Counted from the first letter of the stretch, positions 22,838-30,079 are shown. The stretch: DNA of 32,240 bases from Nanobdellota archaeon (GCA_018816335.1 JAHIVP010000022.1:1-32240), one strand, 5' to 3'. The notes: generated from the letters alone by a model not told the origin. Program-made: numbers and translations.

Positions 22838-23185
22838 TTAAGCAGGACATTGAGCTTCCAATCCAGTAATTAATAATTCTCTTTCTTCATCCTTAGCATG
22901 ATGCTGGTGAATATAATGTACATCAGTTTGTTTAGGGTTCGCCAAATCATCAACCAAATCTCCCATCACAAATAATCCTTGTCTTAAAGTACCATCTTTA
23001 ATCTCATATCTACCATCACTGTCTCTCACCCAATCACATGGTCTATTAACCTTTACTGATTTATCACCAGAAACTTCACGATAAACACCAGCAACATACT
23101 CAACAGCCGATAATGTTTTTACTGGTTCATCAAATGTAACTTTAACATTACTTCTTTGTGATGTGTCAATACCTATTAATCTCAT
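22838..23185 (-). CDS. Hypothetical protein (115 aa)
   Basis: The product (MRLIGIDTSQRSNVKVTFDE; later 'NRPCDWVRDSDGRYEIKDGT' and 'DVHYIHQHHAKDEERE') is soluble with a His-rich patch near residue 92-97. No family or catalytic motif recognised. It is convergent with the membrane methyltransferase gene (10 bases apart), and a TATA-like atttataaag is present upstream. Confidence 0.6.
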   Translation of the reverse strand: MRLIGIDTSQRSNVKVTFDEPVKTLSAVEYVAGVYREVSGDKSVKVNRPCDWVRDSDGRYEIKDGTLRQGLFVMGDLVDDLANPKQTDVHYIHQHHAKDEERELLITGLEAQCPA

Positions 23186-23246
23186 ATCTTCATAATAAAA
23201 ATCTACTTTATAAATATTTCTATAATGTAACCACTAAAAAATAACA

Positions 23247-23447
23247 CTATCTCTCAGGCACAATAATCCAAGCAATAATATAAACCAAAACTCCCACCCC
23301 CATAGAAACCAGTGTCCCTAAAACCCACAACAACCTCACAACAACAGGATCCATATTAGAATACTCCCCAATCCCTGCACACACTCCAGCAATAACTCTA
23401 TCTTTCTTACTTCTAAACAATCTTTTTACTTTTTCTTTTTTTGCCAT
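23247..23447 (-). CDS. PspC-domain membrane protein
   Basis: The 66 residues are a single PspC domain: 'KRLFRSKKDRVIAGVCAGIG', 'EYSNMDPVVVRLLWVL' and a C-terminal membrane segment ending in IIVPER. In bacteria PspC is part of the phage-shock membrane-stress response; archaeal stand-alone PspC proteins are common and less well understood. No PspA or PspB is nearby. The 33-codon ORF upstream overlaps its start. Confidence 0.88.
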   Translation of the reverse strand: MAKKEKVKRLFRSKKDRVIAGVCAGIGEYSNMDPVVVRLLWVLGTLVSMGVGVLVYIIAWIIVPER

Positions 23448-23527
23448 ACTAAATAATATAAAGAATTATTTATAAAATTATCTACCTCTTTTGCTTCTTC
23501 TTCAAATCCCAAAAACAATCTTTCCAT
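23426..23527 (-). CDS. Possible short ORF coupled to two neighbours (33 aa)
   Basis: An ATG three bases after the stop of the 443-residue gene opens a 33-codon frame (MERLFLGFEEEAKEVDNFIN, then NSLYYLVWQKKKK) ending inside the first codons of the PspC gene in another frame. The placement is what translational coupling would look like, but it is short and could be chance. Confidence 0.3.
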   Translation of the reverse strand: MERLFLGFEEEAKEVDNFINNSLYYLVWQKKKK

Positions 23528-23530
23528 TAA

Positions 23531-24862
23531 TTAAAAACCTCTTAAATCAATAACCTTTTCTAAAAAACTTCCTGAAGCATTACTTAATCTAGACTCATTA
23601 AGCCAAGTAGGAGCATCATCTTTTCCAGAATCATATGCAAGCTCCCGAGTCAAGTTCATGATTCCCACTCTTGAAGCAGCTCCATTTAATTGATGTACAG
23701 CAAAATATAAAGATCTCTCAAGATTAGATTTTCTATCTTCAAAAGTGCTTCCAAGTCTAGGTTTTTTTGCCTCTTCAACAATAACCTCATAATACAATTT
23801 AAGAAGAACTCCAAATGCACTATGATCTCCAGCTTCAATCCTATCTAATAATTCTCTTTCTACTTTCCATGGAACAGAAGAAATATCAGGAATATCAGCA
23901 CTATTCCCATCACCCCCAAGTATTTTTTTTCTCATCTCCCTTTTTCGAGAAGTTTTTGAACAAGGTACAACAATCTCTCGAGATGCAAGACGTTCAGCTT
24001 CATCTTTATCAAGATAATATAATCCTATATCCCCACATTTAGAATATGGAGGCATTATTGTTGGATGCAAATCACCAGATCTAGAACCCTCCTTAATAAT
24101 CCTAAGAGCAGATTTCAAATGAATTCCTCTCATTGCCGCAATCTCACTAGAAGAAACACCATTTTGTATAGCTCGATAAAGTGCTCTCTCTTTTGCTAAA
24201 ACCTCTCTGAAACTACTAGGACTTATTTTAAATTGTCTACCTGTAGGAACACCATCTAGGCCATACATCCTAATTTTCTGAGCTTTTAATTCTCCAGCAT
24301 CTATCATCTGTCTATAACGCCTGTTCCTAATTTTTTTTGGAAAATTAAATCCAGATTTTACATTAAGCTCTTCAAAACTCGGCCAACTTTCAATCATTTC
24401 TTTTCTTCTCCTTAAATCTCTAGCGATTTTAGCAGCACCAACTATTGAAACATATTTTTTCCTTCCATCTATCCCTGATTCATGATGAGCTTCAGCAATA
24501 GCATAAAATTGTGGTTCCTGAATATACCATCTTCCATCAGAAACAACAGAAGCAAATTCATTAACAGGCACCAAACCAGAATTTTCTTTAAATAATGCAT
24601 TTATTCTTGGAACTGAAACAAAATGTTTTCCTTTCTCAACTTTAACTTCTCCCAAAACCCCAGATTTAACCAACCTATTATAAATATCTTCTTTAATTCC
24701 TAAAATCTCTCTTGTTTCAGTAGGACTCTTAAATCTTCCTTTTACAGGTTTGTGTTGGAAACTTTCATACCAATCTTTCAAAAAAATCCCATTTTCAACC
24801 CGATAATTTATTTTTTCATCAGGACTCATCAAGAGGTAGTCCAAAGCTTTTGTAGCATACAT
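23531..24862 (-). CDS. Multi-HTH DNA-binding protein, unknown role (443 aa)
   Basis: At least two helix-turn-helix segments are visible: residues 46-70 (SPTETREILGIKEDIYNRLV, like excisionase/MerR-type domains) and 237-258 (SSSEIAAMRGIHLKSALRII). The region between is basic ('DLRRRKEMIESWPSFEEL', 'KKIRNRRYRQMIDAGELKAQ') and may hold a third. The C-terminal part (about 338-420) begins 'LLDRIEAGDHSAFGVLLKLYYEVI', which by eye resembles sigma-70 region 2; similarity is weak. No nuclease or recombinase catalytic motif is seen. It is probably a regulator, or a structural DNA-binding protein of mobile origin. It has no close neighbours on its 5' side, which is a repeat-rich gap. Confidence 0.65.
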   Translation of the reverse strand: MYATKALDYLLMSPDEKINYRVENGIFLKDWYESFQHKPVKGRFKSPTETREILGIKEDIYNRLVKSGVLGEVKVEKGKHFVSVPRINALFKENSGLVPVNEFASVVSDGRWYIQEPQFYAIAEAHHESGIDGRKKYVSIVGAAKIARDLRRRKEMIESWPSFEELNVKSGFNFPKKIRNRRYRQMIDAGELKAQKIRMYGLDGVPTGRQFKISPSSFREVLAKERALYRAIQNGVSSSEIAAMRGIHLKSALRIIKEGSRSGDLHPTIMPPYSKCGDIGLYYLDKDEAERLASREIVVPCSKTSRKREMRKKILGGDGNSADIPDISSVPWKVERELLDRIEAGDHSAFGVLLKLYYEVIVEEAKKPRLGSTFEDRKSNLERSLYFAVHQLNGAASRVGIMNLTRELAYDSGKDDAPTWLNESRLSNASGSFLEKVIDLRGF

Positions 24863-24958
24863 CTTACATATTGTTGTAATTTAATAGTAGTTATAGATAT
24901 AGACTAAGTATATAACAGTTTCTATCAGGAATATTAACTACATAATCACCACCACCCA

Positions 24959-24982
24959 ACGACAAATAAAAACATCACAACA
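24959..24982. repeat. Exact 24-bp repeat, distal copy
   Basis: Identical to 26476-26499. On the minus strand it includes GATGTTTTTATTTGTC, a T-rich terminator-like run, and is followed by GGGTGGTGGTG, like the thermosome tail-coding sequence beside the other copy. Confidence 0.75.
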
Positions 24983-25052
24983 ACACACCCCCACCCCCAC
25001 AATTTTAATTAACAAACAAATCAATATATTATCTTTCAATTAATTAATAAAA

Positions 25053-25119
25053 GGTGTAAAATGGGAAAGGACGAAGTCCGGATTTTACAGGAGGAATTTT
25101 CTTACTCTCCTATTTCACC
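25053..25119. repeat. 67-nt palindrome-ended foldable element
   Basis: The two ends are imperfect inverted repeats: GGTGTAAAATGGGAAAG at 25053 and, on the other strand, GGTGAAATAGGAGAG ending at 25105. It folds by eye into an outer GGTG/CACC, a hairpin TAAAAT..GGAC-GAA-GTCC..ATTTTA, and a second hairpin AGGAG/CTCCT. It could be a small RNA or a MITE-like element. Coding strand undetermined. Confidence 0.5.
25095..25119. repeat. 25-bp direct repeat bracketing the methyltransferase, copy 1
   Basis: It matches 26041-26064 with one inserted T and one T-to-C change (23 of 25). It also forms the right arm of the 67-nt foldable element. Confidence 0.7.
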
Positions 25120-25143
25120 ATACCCCCACCAGCCCCTTAGCAC

Positions 25144-25977
25144 TTAATTCAGTTCATAGAAATCTATTGCACCATAGCAAGCAGGATTTTTCCCTCTTGC
25201 TTCTTTAGTAATTTTTTCACTTTTGGATTTATTGTATCTTAATCGTAAATCTAATTTGCCCTCTCTTTTTTTCTTTAGAATTATTTGAACCCCCCGAACT
25301 TTTTGGGATTTGTCTTTATAATCTGTATTTCTTACACTTATATCAAATCCCTCTTTTTTTACTTCCCGAAAAAACTCCTTTGTTCCAACAAATTCTTTTT
25401 CTTTTTTAATTAAAAATCTTGGCATATAATCTTTTTTCATTTTTTTATCAAGTTCTTTATAAAGATTGTAAAACTTGTTTCCAAGATTTTTCTTTGTTTC
25501 ATGTGCATCAAATGAAATTAAAGCAACCCCTCCCACTTTTAAAATTCTAGATGTCTCCTCCAATGCCTTTGCTTTATTTTTAACATGCACAAATGAAACA
25601 TTGCTAATAATTAAGTCAAAGAAATTTTCTTTGTAAGGGATTTTTTTCCCAACGTCCCAAAAATTTATTTTAGGTAAATTAGATTTTTCTTTGTTATCCA
25701 AAAAGATTTTATTTTCTTCAGCATTTCTTATAAAATCTTTTTTTTCTTTTATTCCATGATAACGATTAAGATTTATTCCATACAAATCAAGATTACTAAA
25801 TTTTTTTCTTAATTCAAGAAGCAAGATTCCTCTCCCACAACCGATTTCAAGTAATTTTATTTTATGATTTTTCCTTTTTCTAAGTTCATTTATTAATCTC
25901 CTTTCCATTACAAAATTATTTAACCCTCTGCTAACTCCTTTTACATTCTTGACATAGTTTGGAATTTTATTTATCAT
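25144..25977 (-). CDS. Class I SAM-dependent methyltransferase
   Basis: The SAM-binding motif I is KLLEIGCGRGILL (EIGCGRG at 44-50). It is followed by 'YGINLN', 'FDLIISNVSFVHV' (motif IV region) and 'ALEETSRILKVGGVALISFD' (post-motif), a standard UbiE/methyltransferase-11 arrangement in 277 residues. The substrate cannot be read from the sequence. The Lys/Arg-rich C-terminus (RLRYNKSKSEKITKEARGKN) could bind nucleic acid. The gene is bracketed by 24-25 bp near-identical direct repeats about 45 bases outside it on each side, so it looks like an inserted module. Confidence 0.85.
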   Translation of the reverse strand: MINKIPNYVKNVKGVSRGLNNFVMERRLINELRKRKNHKIKLLEIGCGRGILLLELRKKFSNLDLYGINLNRYHGIKEKKDFIRNAEENKIFLDNKEKSNLPKINFWDVGKKIPYKENFFDLIISNVSFVHVKNKAKALEETSRILKVGGVALISFDAHETKKNLGNKFYNLYKELDKKMKKDYMPRFLIKKEKEFVGTKEFFREVKKEGFDISVRNTDYKDKSQKVRGVQIILKKKREGKLDLRLRYNKSKSEKITKEARGKNPACYGAIDFYELN

Positions 25978-26040
25978 CTTTTTATTATATCAATATAGGA
26001 AAAATCATTTATATAATTAACGTGCTTTCTGCCCCCAAGA

Positions 26041-26064
26041 AATTTTCTACTCTCCTATTCCACC
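26041..26064. repeat. 24-bp direct repeat bracketing the methyltransferase, copy 2
   Basis: It ends on the first base of the stop codon of the 111-residue gene. On the minus strand it contains GGTGGAATAGGAGAG, the motif shared with other elements in the window. Confidence 0.7.
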
Positions 26065-26399
26065 TATCCAGCTTCTTGCCTACAATAATCCATAAATCTC
26101 TCCCTCTGTTCCCTTGTTAACTCCATAACTCTATCATCAACATAACAACCAACTTTAACAGGTAGGATTCTTTGTTCTCCAACTAAATATCTTGCAAGTT
26201 CTTTTGAAGCTCTATCAATTTCATCAGTACTCCATGCATCAGAAAAATCTCTTGCAGCTTCTCTAGGCTCTGTCCTATTAACTCCATATTCAATATCCCC
26301 ATCCATATTTCCAGAAAGAGTATCCTTCACAATTGGAACACTAACTACAAGTGTTAAATGCCTTGTCCCAATATGAACATCTTTTCTTTTTAATTCCAT
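26064..26399 (-). CDS. Hypothetical protein (111 aa)
   Basis: The open frame runs further upstream into G-rich sequence after the thermosome stop, but that part reads VVVVGVG and similar low complexity. The ATG at 26399 (MELKRKDVHIGTRHLTLVVS) is the credible start. The product is soluble, mixed alpha/beta, with 'EAARDFSDAWSTDEIDRASK' and 'LTREQRERFMDYCRQ'. No family recognised. It lies downstream of the thermosome on the same strand, between a duplicated thermosome tail and a repeat that begins at its own stop codon. Confidence 0.6.
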   Translation of the reverse strand: MELKRKDVHIGTRHLTLVVSVPIVKDTLSGNMDGDIEYGVNRTEPREAARDFSDAWSTDEIDRASKELARYLVGEQRILPVKVGCYVDDRVMELTREQRERFMDYCRQEAG

Positions 26400-26437
26400 T
26401 TTACTCTCTCTCCCACCCCCAGTTCCTCCTCCCATCC

Positions 26438-26477
26438 TACATCCCCTCCACCCCAGGATACCTACCCCCACCACCAC
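26438..26477 (-). repeat. Duplicated thermosome 3'-end sequence
   Basis: Downstream of the true stop a second copy of the Gly-rich tail coding sequence appears. In one frame it reads RGGGGRYPGVEGM followed by TAG, compared with the real end [13 protein letters not shown]. The DNA (26447-26477 against 26513-26542) matches at most positions. Confidence 0.7.
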
Positions 26478-26499
26478 GACAAATAAAAACATCACAACA
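26476..26499. repeat. Exact 24-bp repeat, thermosome-proximal copy
   Basis: Identical to 24959-24982. It lies ten bases past the thermosome stop codon and separates the real tail from the duplicated tail. The T-rich core may act as the thermosome transcription terminator. Confidence 0.75.
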
Positions 26500-26508
26500 T
26501 AACAAACC

Positions 26509-28110
26509 CTACTCCAACCCAGGATACCCACCACCACCACCCATCCCCATCCCCCTCATATCAGGCCCCTTATTTTTCCCAGAAGAGATCACATCATCTA
26601 TTCTCAAAATCATTGTAGCCACTTCAACAGCTGAACTAATTGCTTGAATTTTAATCTTTAAAGGTTCAATAATTCCTTGCTCTTTATTATCTTCAATCTT
26701 CCCATTAAAAAGATTCAAACCAGTATTAACTTCTCCAGCATCATGTCTTGCTTTTAATTCAGTTAAAACATCAATAGGATCCATACCAGCATTCTCAGCC
26801 AAAGTAATAGGAATAAACTCCATAGCATTTGCAAACTCTTCAACAGCCAACTGCTCTCTTCCTCCTAACTTCTGAGAAAACTCTCTTAATTTTTTAGCAA
26901 CCTCAATCTCAATAGCTCCTCCTCCAACAACAATTTTATGATTCTTAATAACATCATTCACAACACCAAGCCCATCTTTAATAGCTCTCTCTATCTCATC
27001 CATCACATGCTCAGTCCCACCCTTAATTAAAATTGTCAAAGCTTTAGGATTTTCACAACCCCTAACATAAGTCATTGCTTCATCTCCCTCTCTAACTTCT
27101 TCAACAATTTCAGATTTTCCTAACTGCTCTCCTGTTAACTCATTTAAATTAGAAACAATCTTTGCTCCTGTTGCTTTAGCTAACTTTTCCATATCAGATT
27201 TAGTAACTCTTCTACAAGCATAAATTCCTTGTTTAGCTAAATAATACTGAGCAACATCATCAATACCTTTTTGACAAAAAACAACACTTGCTCCAGAATT
27301 AATAACCTTAGCAACCATCTCTTTCAACATCCTTTCCTCTTGCTCAACAAACTGCTGAAACTGTTCAGGTGAAGAAATTGAAATCTTAGCATCAGCTTCA
27401 GGTGTCTTTATCTCTAAAGCAGCATCTAATAAAGCAATTCTAGCTCCATGAACTTTCATAGGCATATCAACAGAAACTTTTTCCTTATCTAAAACAATTC
27501 CTTTAATCAACTCTGTCTCCTCAATACTCTCACCCTTAGCTTTCTCAATTTTAATATTAGAAATATCTCCTGTCAATCTAACTCCCTCAACAATTAAATC
27601 AGCAAATTTCTCTTTAACATCTTCAGCACCTTTCCCTGTCATTGAAGTCATAGCTATCTTTTTCAAATCTTCAACACTAGCATCAAAAGCAAGAGCATTC
27701 AGAAAAATTTTAGCTTCTTCAGCAGCAATCCTATAACCTTTAGTAATAACAGTAGGATGAATCTTCTTATCTAACAAAGCCTCTGCATTTTCCAATAACT
27801 TACCAGCAATCATAACAGCTGTTGTAGTCCCATCACCAACTTCAGAATCCTGAGTCTTAGCAATATCAACCATCATCTTAGCAGCAGGATGTTCAATATC
27901 CATTTCTTCTAAAATCGTAACACCATCATTTGTAACAGTAATATTCCCTGTTCCATCAACTAACATCTTATCCATACCCTTAGGCCCTAAAGTCGTCTTC
28001 ACAGTCTCTGAAACCAGCTTAGCAGCTAATATATTATTTCTCTGAGCATCTTTTCCAAAACTTCTCTCACTATTATCTGACATAATAAATATAGGTTGTT
28101 TATCTCCCAT
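26509..28110 (-). CDS. thsA: Thermosome subunit (group II chaperonin)
   Basis: I start at 28110 ([20 protein letters not shown]), because this ATG overlaps the upstream gene's end and the ten-residue longer frame is that gene's shadow. The ATPase signatures TLGPKGMDK (40-48), NDGVTIL (61-67) and GDGTTT (92-97) and the later GGGAIEIE are those of TCP-1/thermosome subunits. At 533 residues with an [13 protein letters not shown] tail it is complete. It forms the double-ring ATP-dependent folding chamber in the cytoplasm. It is the only chaperonin gene in the window. The gene's start region is duplicated ahead of the neighbouring upstream gene, and its 3' end is duplicated downstream. Confidence 0.96.
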   Translation of the reverse strand: MGDKQPIFIMSDNSERSFGKDAQRNNILAAKLVSETVKTTLGPKGMDKMLVDGTGNITVTNDGVTILEEMDIEHPAAKMMVDIAKTQDSEVGDGTTTAVMIAGKLLENAEALLDKKIHPTVITKGYRIAAEEAKIFLNALAFDASVEDLKKIAMTSMTGKGAEDVKEKFADLIVEGVRLTGDISNIKIEKAKGESIEETELIKGIVLDKEKVSVDMPMKVHGARIALLDAALEIKTPEADAKISISSPEQFQQFVEQEERMLKEMVAKVINSGASVVFCQKGIDDVAQYYLAKQGIYACRRVTKSDMEKLAKATGAKIVSNLNELTGEQLGKSEIVEEVREGDEAMTYVRGCENPKALTILIKGGTEHVMDEIERAIKDGLGVVNDVIKNHKIVVGGGAIEIEVAKKLREFSQKLGGREQLAVEEFANAMEFIPITLAENAGMDPIDVLTELKARHDAGEVNTGLNLFNGKIEDNKEQGIIEPLKIKIQAISSAVEVATMILRIDDVISSGKNKGPDMRGMGMGGGGGYPGLE

Positions 28111-28113
28111 CTT
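28096..28113. repeat. 18-bp repeat spanning the thermosome start, copy 1
   Basis: On the minus strand AAGATGGGAGATAAACAA covers the ATG and the codons for MGDKQ. Identical to 28484-28501. Confidence 0.75.
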
Positions 28114-28498
28114 GAATTTCCTCAACTTTAGGTAAATCATTTAACCTACCCTGAATCCGCTCCCGATATCTTTCAACAGTCTCAAGATCAGATAACTCAT
28201 CTCCAACAACTTCATAAATCTGTTGAAATCTACTATATAAAATATCAAGTCTTCTTCTGGAGTTAGTAAATCTATCTAGTCGTGCTGGTAAATCAATCTC
28301 TCCCTTAGCCATATCGCTTCTTAACTCTCTATTCAACTCAACAACAACACCTCTTACATCCTCAAGTTGTTTAGTTATATCTGTAAGATCCAGCCCAAGA
28401 TTATAAAATGCTATATTATATCCTTCTTTAAAATGATGAGGACCTCTCCCAGCTAAAAAAGATTGTCTCTCAACATCAATCAATTGTTTATCTCCCAT
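28100..28498 (-). CDS. Helical hypothetical protein upstream of the thermosome (132 aa)
   Basis: It begins MGDKQLIDVERQSFLAGRGP, sharing MGDKQ with the thermosome through an 18-bp DNA repeat. The rest is mostly charged helix (for example 'LEDVRGVVVELNRELRSDMA' and 'RRRLDILYSRFQQIYEVVGD') with coiled-coil character. That recalls prefoldin-like or chaperonin-cofactor proteins, but no prefoldin motif is convincing. Its stop overlaps the thermosome start region by 11 bases, so the two are translationally coupled and probably co-expressed from the TATA-like site near 28550. It could be a chaperonin partner. Confidence 0.7.
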   Translation of the reverse strand: MGDKQLIDVERQSFLAGRGPHHFKEGYNIAFYNLGLDLTDITKQLEDVRGVVVELNRELRSDMAKGEIDLPARLDRFTNSRRRLDILYSRFQQIYEVVGDELSDLETVERYRERIQGRLNDLPKVEEIQDGR

Positions 28499-28501
28499 CT
28501 T
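28484..28501. repeat. 18-bp repeat spanning a start codon, copy 2
   Basis: Identical to 28096-28113. It covers the ATG and first codons of the 132-residue gene. Confidence 0.75.
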
Positions 28502-28545
28502 TAATCAACTCCCAATTCAATTATAAAGATTGTTGTAGTCTAGTT

Positions 28546-28566
28546 GTATAATAATTTATATACAAA
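28546..28566 (-). promoter_or_regulatory. Probable promoter of the 132-aa gene/thermosome unit
   Basis: The minus strand reads GTATATAAATTATTATAC here, 50-70 bases before the 28498 start. It is TATA-like and partly palindromic. No heat-shock regulator site could be identified with confidence. Confidence 0.4.
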
Positions 28567-28622
28567 AATCATAACCTAAAATAATTGATAAAATCTTCAT
28601 GTTATTTTTTTATTAATAAATT

Positions 28623-28765
28623 CTTAGGGGTGAAATGGGAAAGCGACGACTGGAGCGGTGAGTATATGTAATTTCACAAAATTATAATAATATGCTTGGC
28701 AAGTTACATATAGGAGTTTTTCACAGGGGTTTAAAATTCTCACATAATATAGTGCCACTCCTAAG
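28623..28765. ncRNA. Structured intergenic element, possible non-coding RNA
   Basis: CTTAGGGGTG (28623-28632) pairs with CACTCCTAAG (28756-28765) over ten pairs (one G-U). Nested inside, GTGAG (28658-28662) pairs with CTCAC (28739-28743), and TATATGTAA (28663-28671) pairs with TTACATATA (28704-28712). The 5' part holds the GGTGAAATGGGAAAG motif also found at 25053. I could not match it to SRP RNA, RNase P RNA, 5S rRNA, box C/D, box H/ACA or a known riboswitch. The strand is uncertain; the gap (28499-28866) holds no ORF. It could be an RNA, a leader regulating the CBS gene, or a palindromic mobile element. Confidence 0.5.
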
Positions 28766-28866
28766 TTTAAAAAAAACCAGAAAAACCATTTATAAAAATT
28801 ATTCTTCTAGAGTATATACTTCCAAATCAACATAACACTTAAATAGAAGTATCGACTATAAAAACC

Positions 28867-29424
28867 ATGAGAGAAATAAAAGCAGGAGACCTCATGACAA
28901 GAAGCTTTGTTTATTCACATCCAGATGATTCTTTAAGAAATTGCGCAAAAATAATGATAAACAAAAGAGTTGGCAGTTTAATATTAAAAGAAAAAGATGA
29001 ACTAAAAGGAATAATAACTCAAAAAGATATTTTATGGGCATTAATTAAAAAAAATAAAGACCTAGATAATATCAAAGCAAAAGACATCTCAACAAAAAAA
29101 ATCATAACAATAAACCCCTCAGCCTCATTAGAAAAAGCTTTTGAAAAAATGAAAAAAAATAACTTCAAATGGCTTCCTGTTGTATCAAAAAAGAAAGTTG
29201 TAGGAATGCTAACAATCAAAGACTTACTTGTAACAAAACCTGATTTCCATACTGAATTTGAAAGAACAGATATATCAGAAGAAGAAGATAAAGTAAAAAG
29301 AATTGAAAAAATAAGAACAACAAATGAAACAGTTGGGATATGTGGAGAATGCGGAAGTTATGATGAACTAAGAAAACTAGAAGGCCGAGACCTCTGTGGT
29401 TTCTGCCAAGATGCTGATAATTAA
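28867..29424 (+). CDS. CBS-pair protein with C-terminal zinc ribbon
   Basis: Two CBS domains occupy about residues 8-58 ('AGDLMTRSFVYSHPDDSLRN', 'GIITQKDIL') and 70-122 ('DISTKKIITINPSASLEKAF', 'VVGMLTIKDLL'). A zinc ribbon with C159-x-x-C162 and C177-x-x-C180 closes the 185-residue protein. CBS pairs bind adenosyl ligands such as AMP, ATP or SAM and act as energy or ligand sensors. The partner enzyme is not evident; the neighbours are non-coding repeats. A TATA-like cttaaata lies about 28 bases before the ATG. Confidence 0.88.
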   Translation: MREIKAGDLMTRSFVYSHPDDSLRNCAKIMINKRVGSLILKEKDELKGIITQKDILWALIKKNKDLDNIKAKDISTKKIITINPSASLEKAFEKMKKNNFKWLPVVSKKKVVGMLTIKDLLVTKPDFHTEFERTDISEEEDKVKRIEKIRTTNETVGICGECGSYDELRKLEGRDLCGFCQDADN

Positions 29425-29451
29425 CTTATCTTAAAATACTTTTCCAATCAT

Positions 29452-29562
29452 TAACTTAATCTATAACTTTTATTAACCCTCAATCTATCATTAACCAAAT
29501 AAAAATCAACCCACACACCACCTATCTTAAAATTCTCTCCAATCATTAACTTTTATTAAACC
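29452..29562. repeat. 111-bp duplication, copy 1
   Basis: By eye it is identical to 29723-29833 (offset 271). The pair flanks the 47-bp tandem array, so one copy may have arisen by array expansion. Confidence 0.7.
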
Positions 29563-29755
29563 TCAACCTATCTTAAAATTCTAACTTAATCTATAACTTT
29601 TATTAAACCTCAACCTATCTTAAAATTCTAACTTAATCTATAACTTTTATTAACCCTCAACCTATCTTAAAATTCTAACTTAATCTATAACTTTTATTAA
29701 ACCTCAACCTATCTTAAAATTCTAACTTAATCTATAACTTTTATTAACCCTCAAT
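29546..29755. repeat. Tandem array, 47-bp period
   Basis: The word CTATAACTTTTATTAA starts at 29591, 29638, 29685 and 29732, exactly 47 bases apart. There are about four and a half contiguous units, differing at one or two positions (AAACC/AACCC, CAACC/CAATC). Units abut with no spacer. Confidence 0.8.
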
Positions 29756-29833
29756 CTATCATTAACCAAATAAAAATCAACCCACACACCACCTATCTTA
29801 AAATTCTCTCCAATCATTAACTTTTATTAAACC
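29723..29833. repeat. 111-bp duplication, copy 2
   Basis: Identical by eye to 29452-29562. It begins in the last unit of the tandem array. Confidence 0.7.
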
Positions 29834-29836
29834 CCC

Positions 29837-29907
29837 AACCTATTTTTCACCTTAAATAAAAATCAACCCACACACCACCCATCATTAAATCTCTTCACAT
29901 TAATAAA
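29837..29907. repeat. 71-bp imperfect duplication, copy 1
   Basis: It matches 29999-30069 with only a few mismatches in the ATCAACCC/ACCACTCC segment. Both copies are followed by a GC-richer hairpin. Confidence 0.7.
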
Positions 29908-29925
29908 TTCCTAAAAACAAGATAT

Positions 29926-29958
29926 CCGACCTAGAAGGCTATCGAGTTGGGGTGGTGG
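29926..29958. repeat. GC-richer hairpin within the repeat block (1)
   Basis: CGACCT pairs imperfectly with AGGCTATCG (CCT-AGA-AGG core, outer CGA/TCG with a CTA bulge), followed by GTTGGGGTGGTGG. It stands out from the AT-rich surroundings. Confidence 0.4.
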
Positions 29959-29998
29959 AATTAAACTCTGTTCTTATCATTAACTTTTATTAAACCCA

Positions 29999-30069
29999 AA
30001 CCTATTTTTCACCTTAAATAAAAACCACTCCACACACCACCCATCATTAAATCTCTTCACATTAATAAA
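29999..30069. repeat. 71-bp imperfect duplication, copy 2
   Basis: Second copy of 29837-29907. It ends just before the hairpin at 30080-30103. Confidence 0.7.
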
Positions 30070-30079
30070 ATTCTTTAGC

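Larger units (their letters stand above)
24863..25143. other. Repeat-rich intergenic region without a gene
   Basis: This 281-base gap contains one copy of the exact 24-bp repeat (24959-24982) beside CCACCACC and CCCCCACCCCCAC runs, and the foldable element at 25053-25119. I see no ORF of note. Confidence 0.6.

Noticed and set aside
26400-26540. Upstream extension of the 111-residue gene into the thermosome end
   Set aside because: The extra 47 residues are Val/Gly/Trp low complexity translated from the duplicated Gly-tail DNA; the internal ATG at 26399 gives a normal protein.
28100-28498. Prefoldin subunit
   Set aside because: The helical, charged character and chaperonin neighbour are suggestive, but the two-coil plus beta-hairpin pattern of prefoldin is not visible.
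28623-28765. SRP RNA or RNase P RNA
   Set aside because: It is too short, and the conserved SRP helix 8 and RNase P core sequences are not present.
29546-29755. Possible CRISPR array
   Set aside because: Units of 47 bp are contiguous and nearly identical throughout, with no unique spacers and no cas genes nearby. It is a simple tandem repeat.
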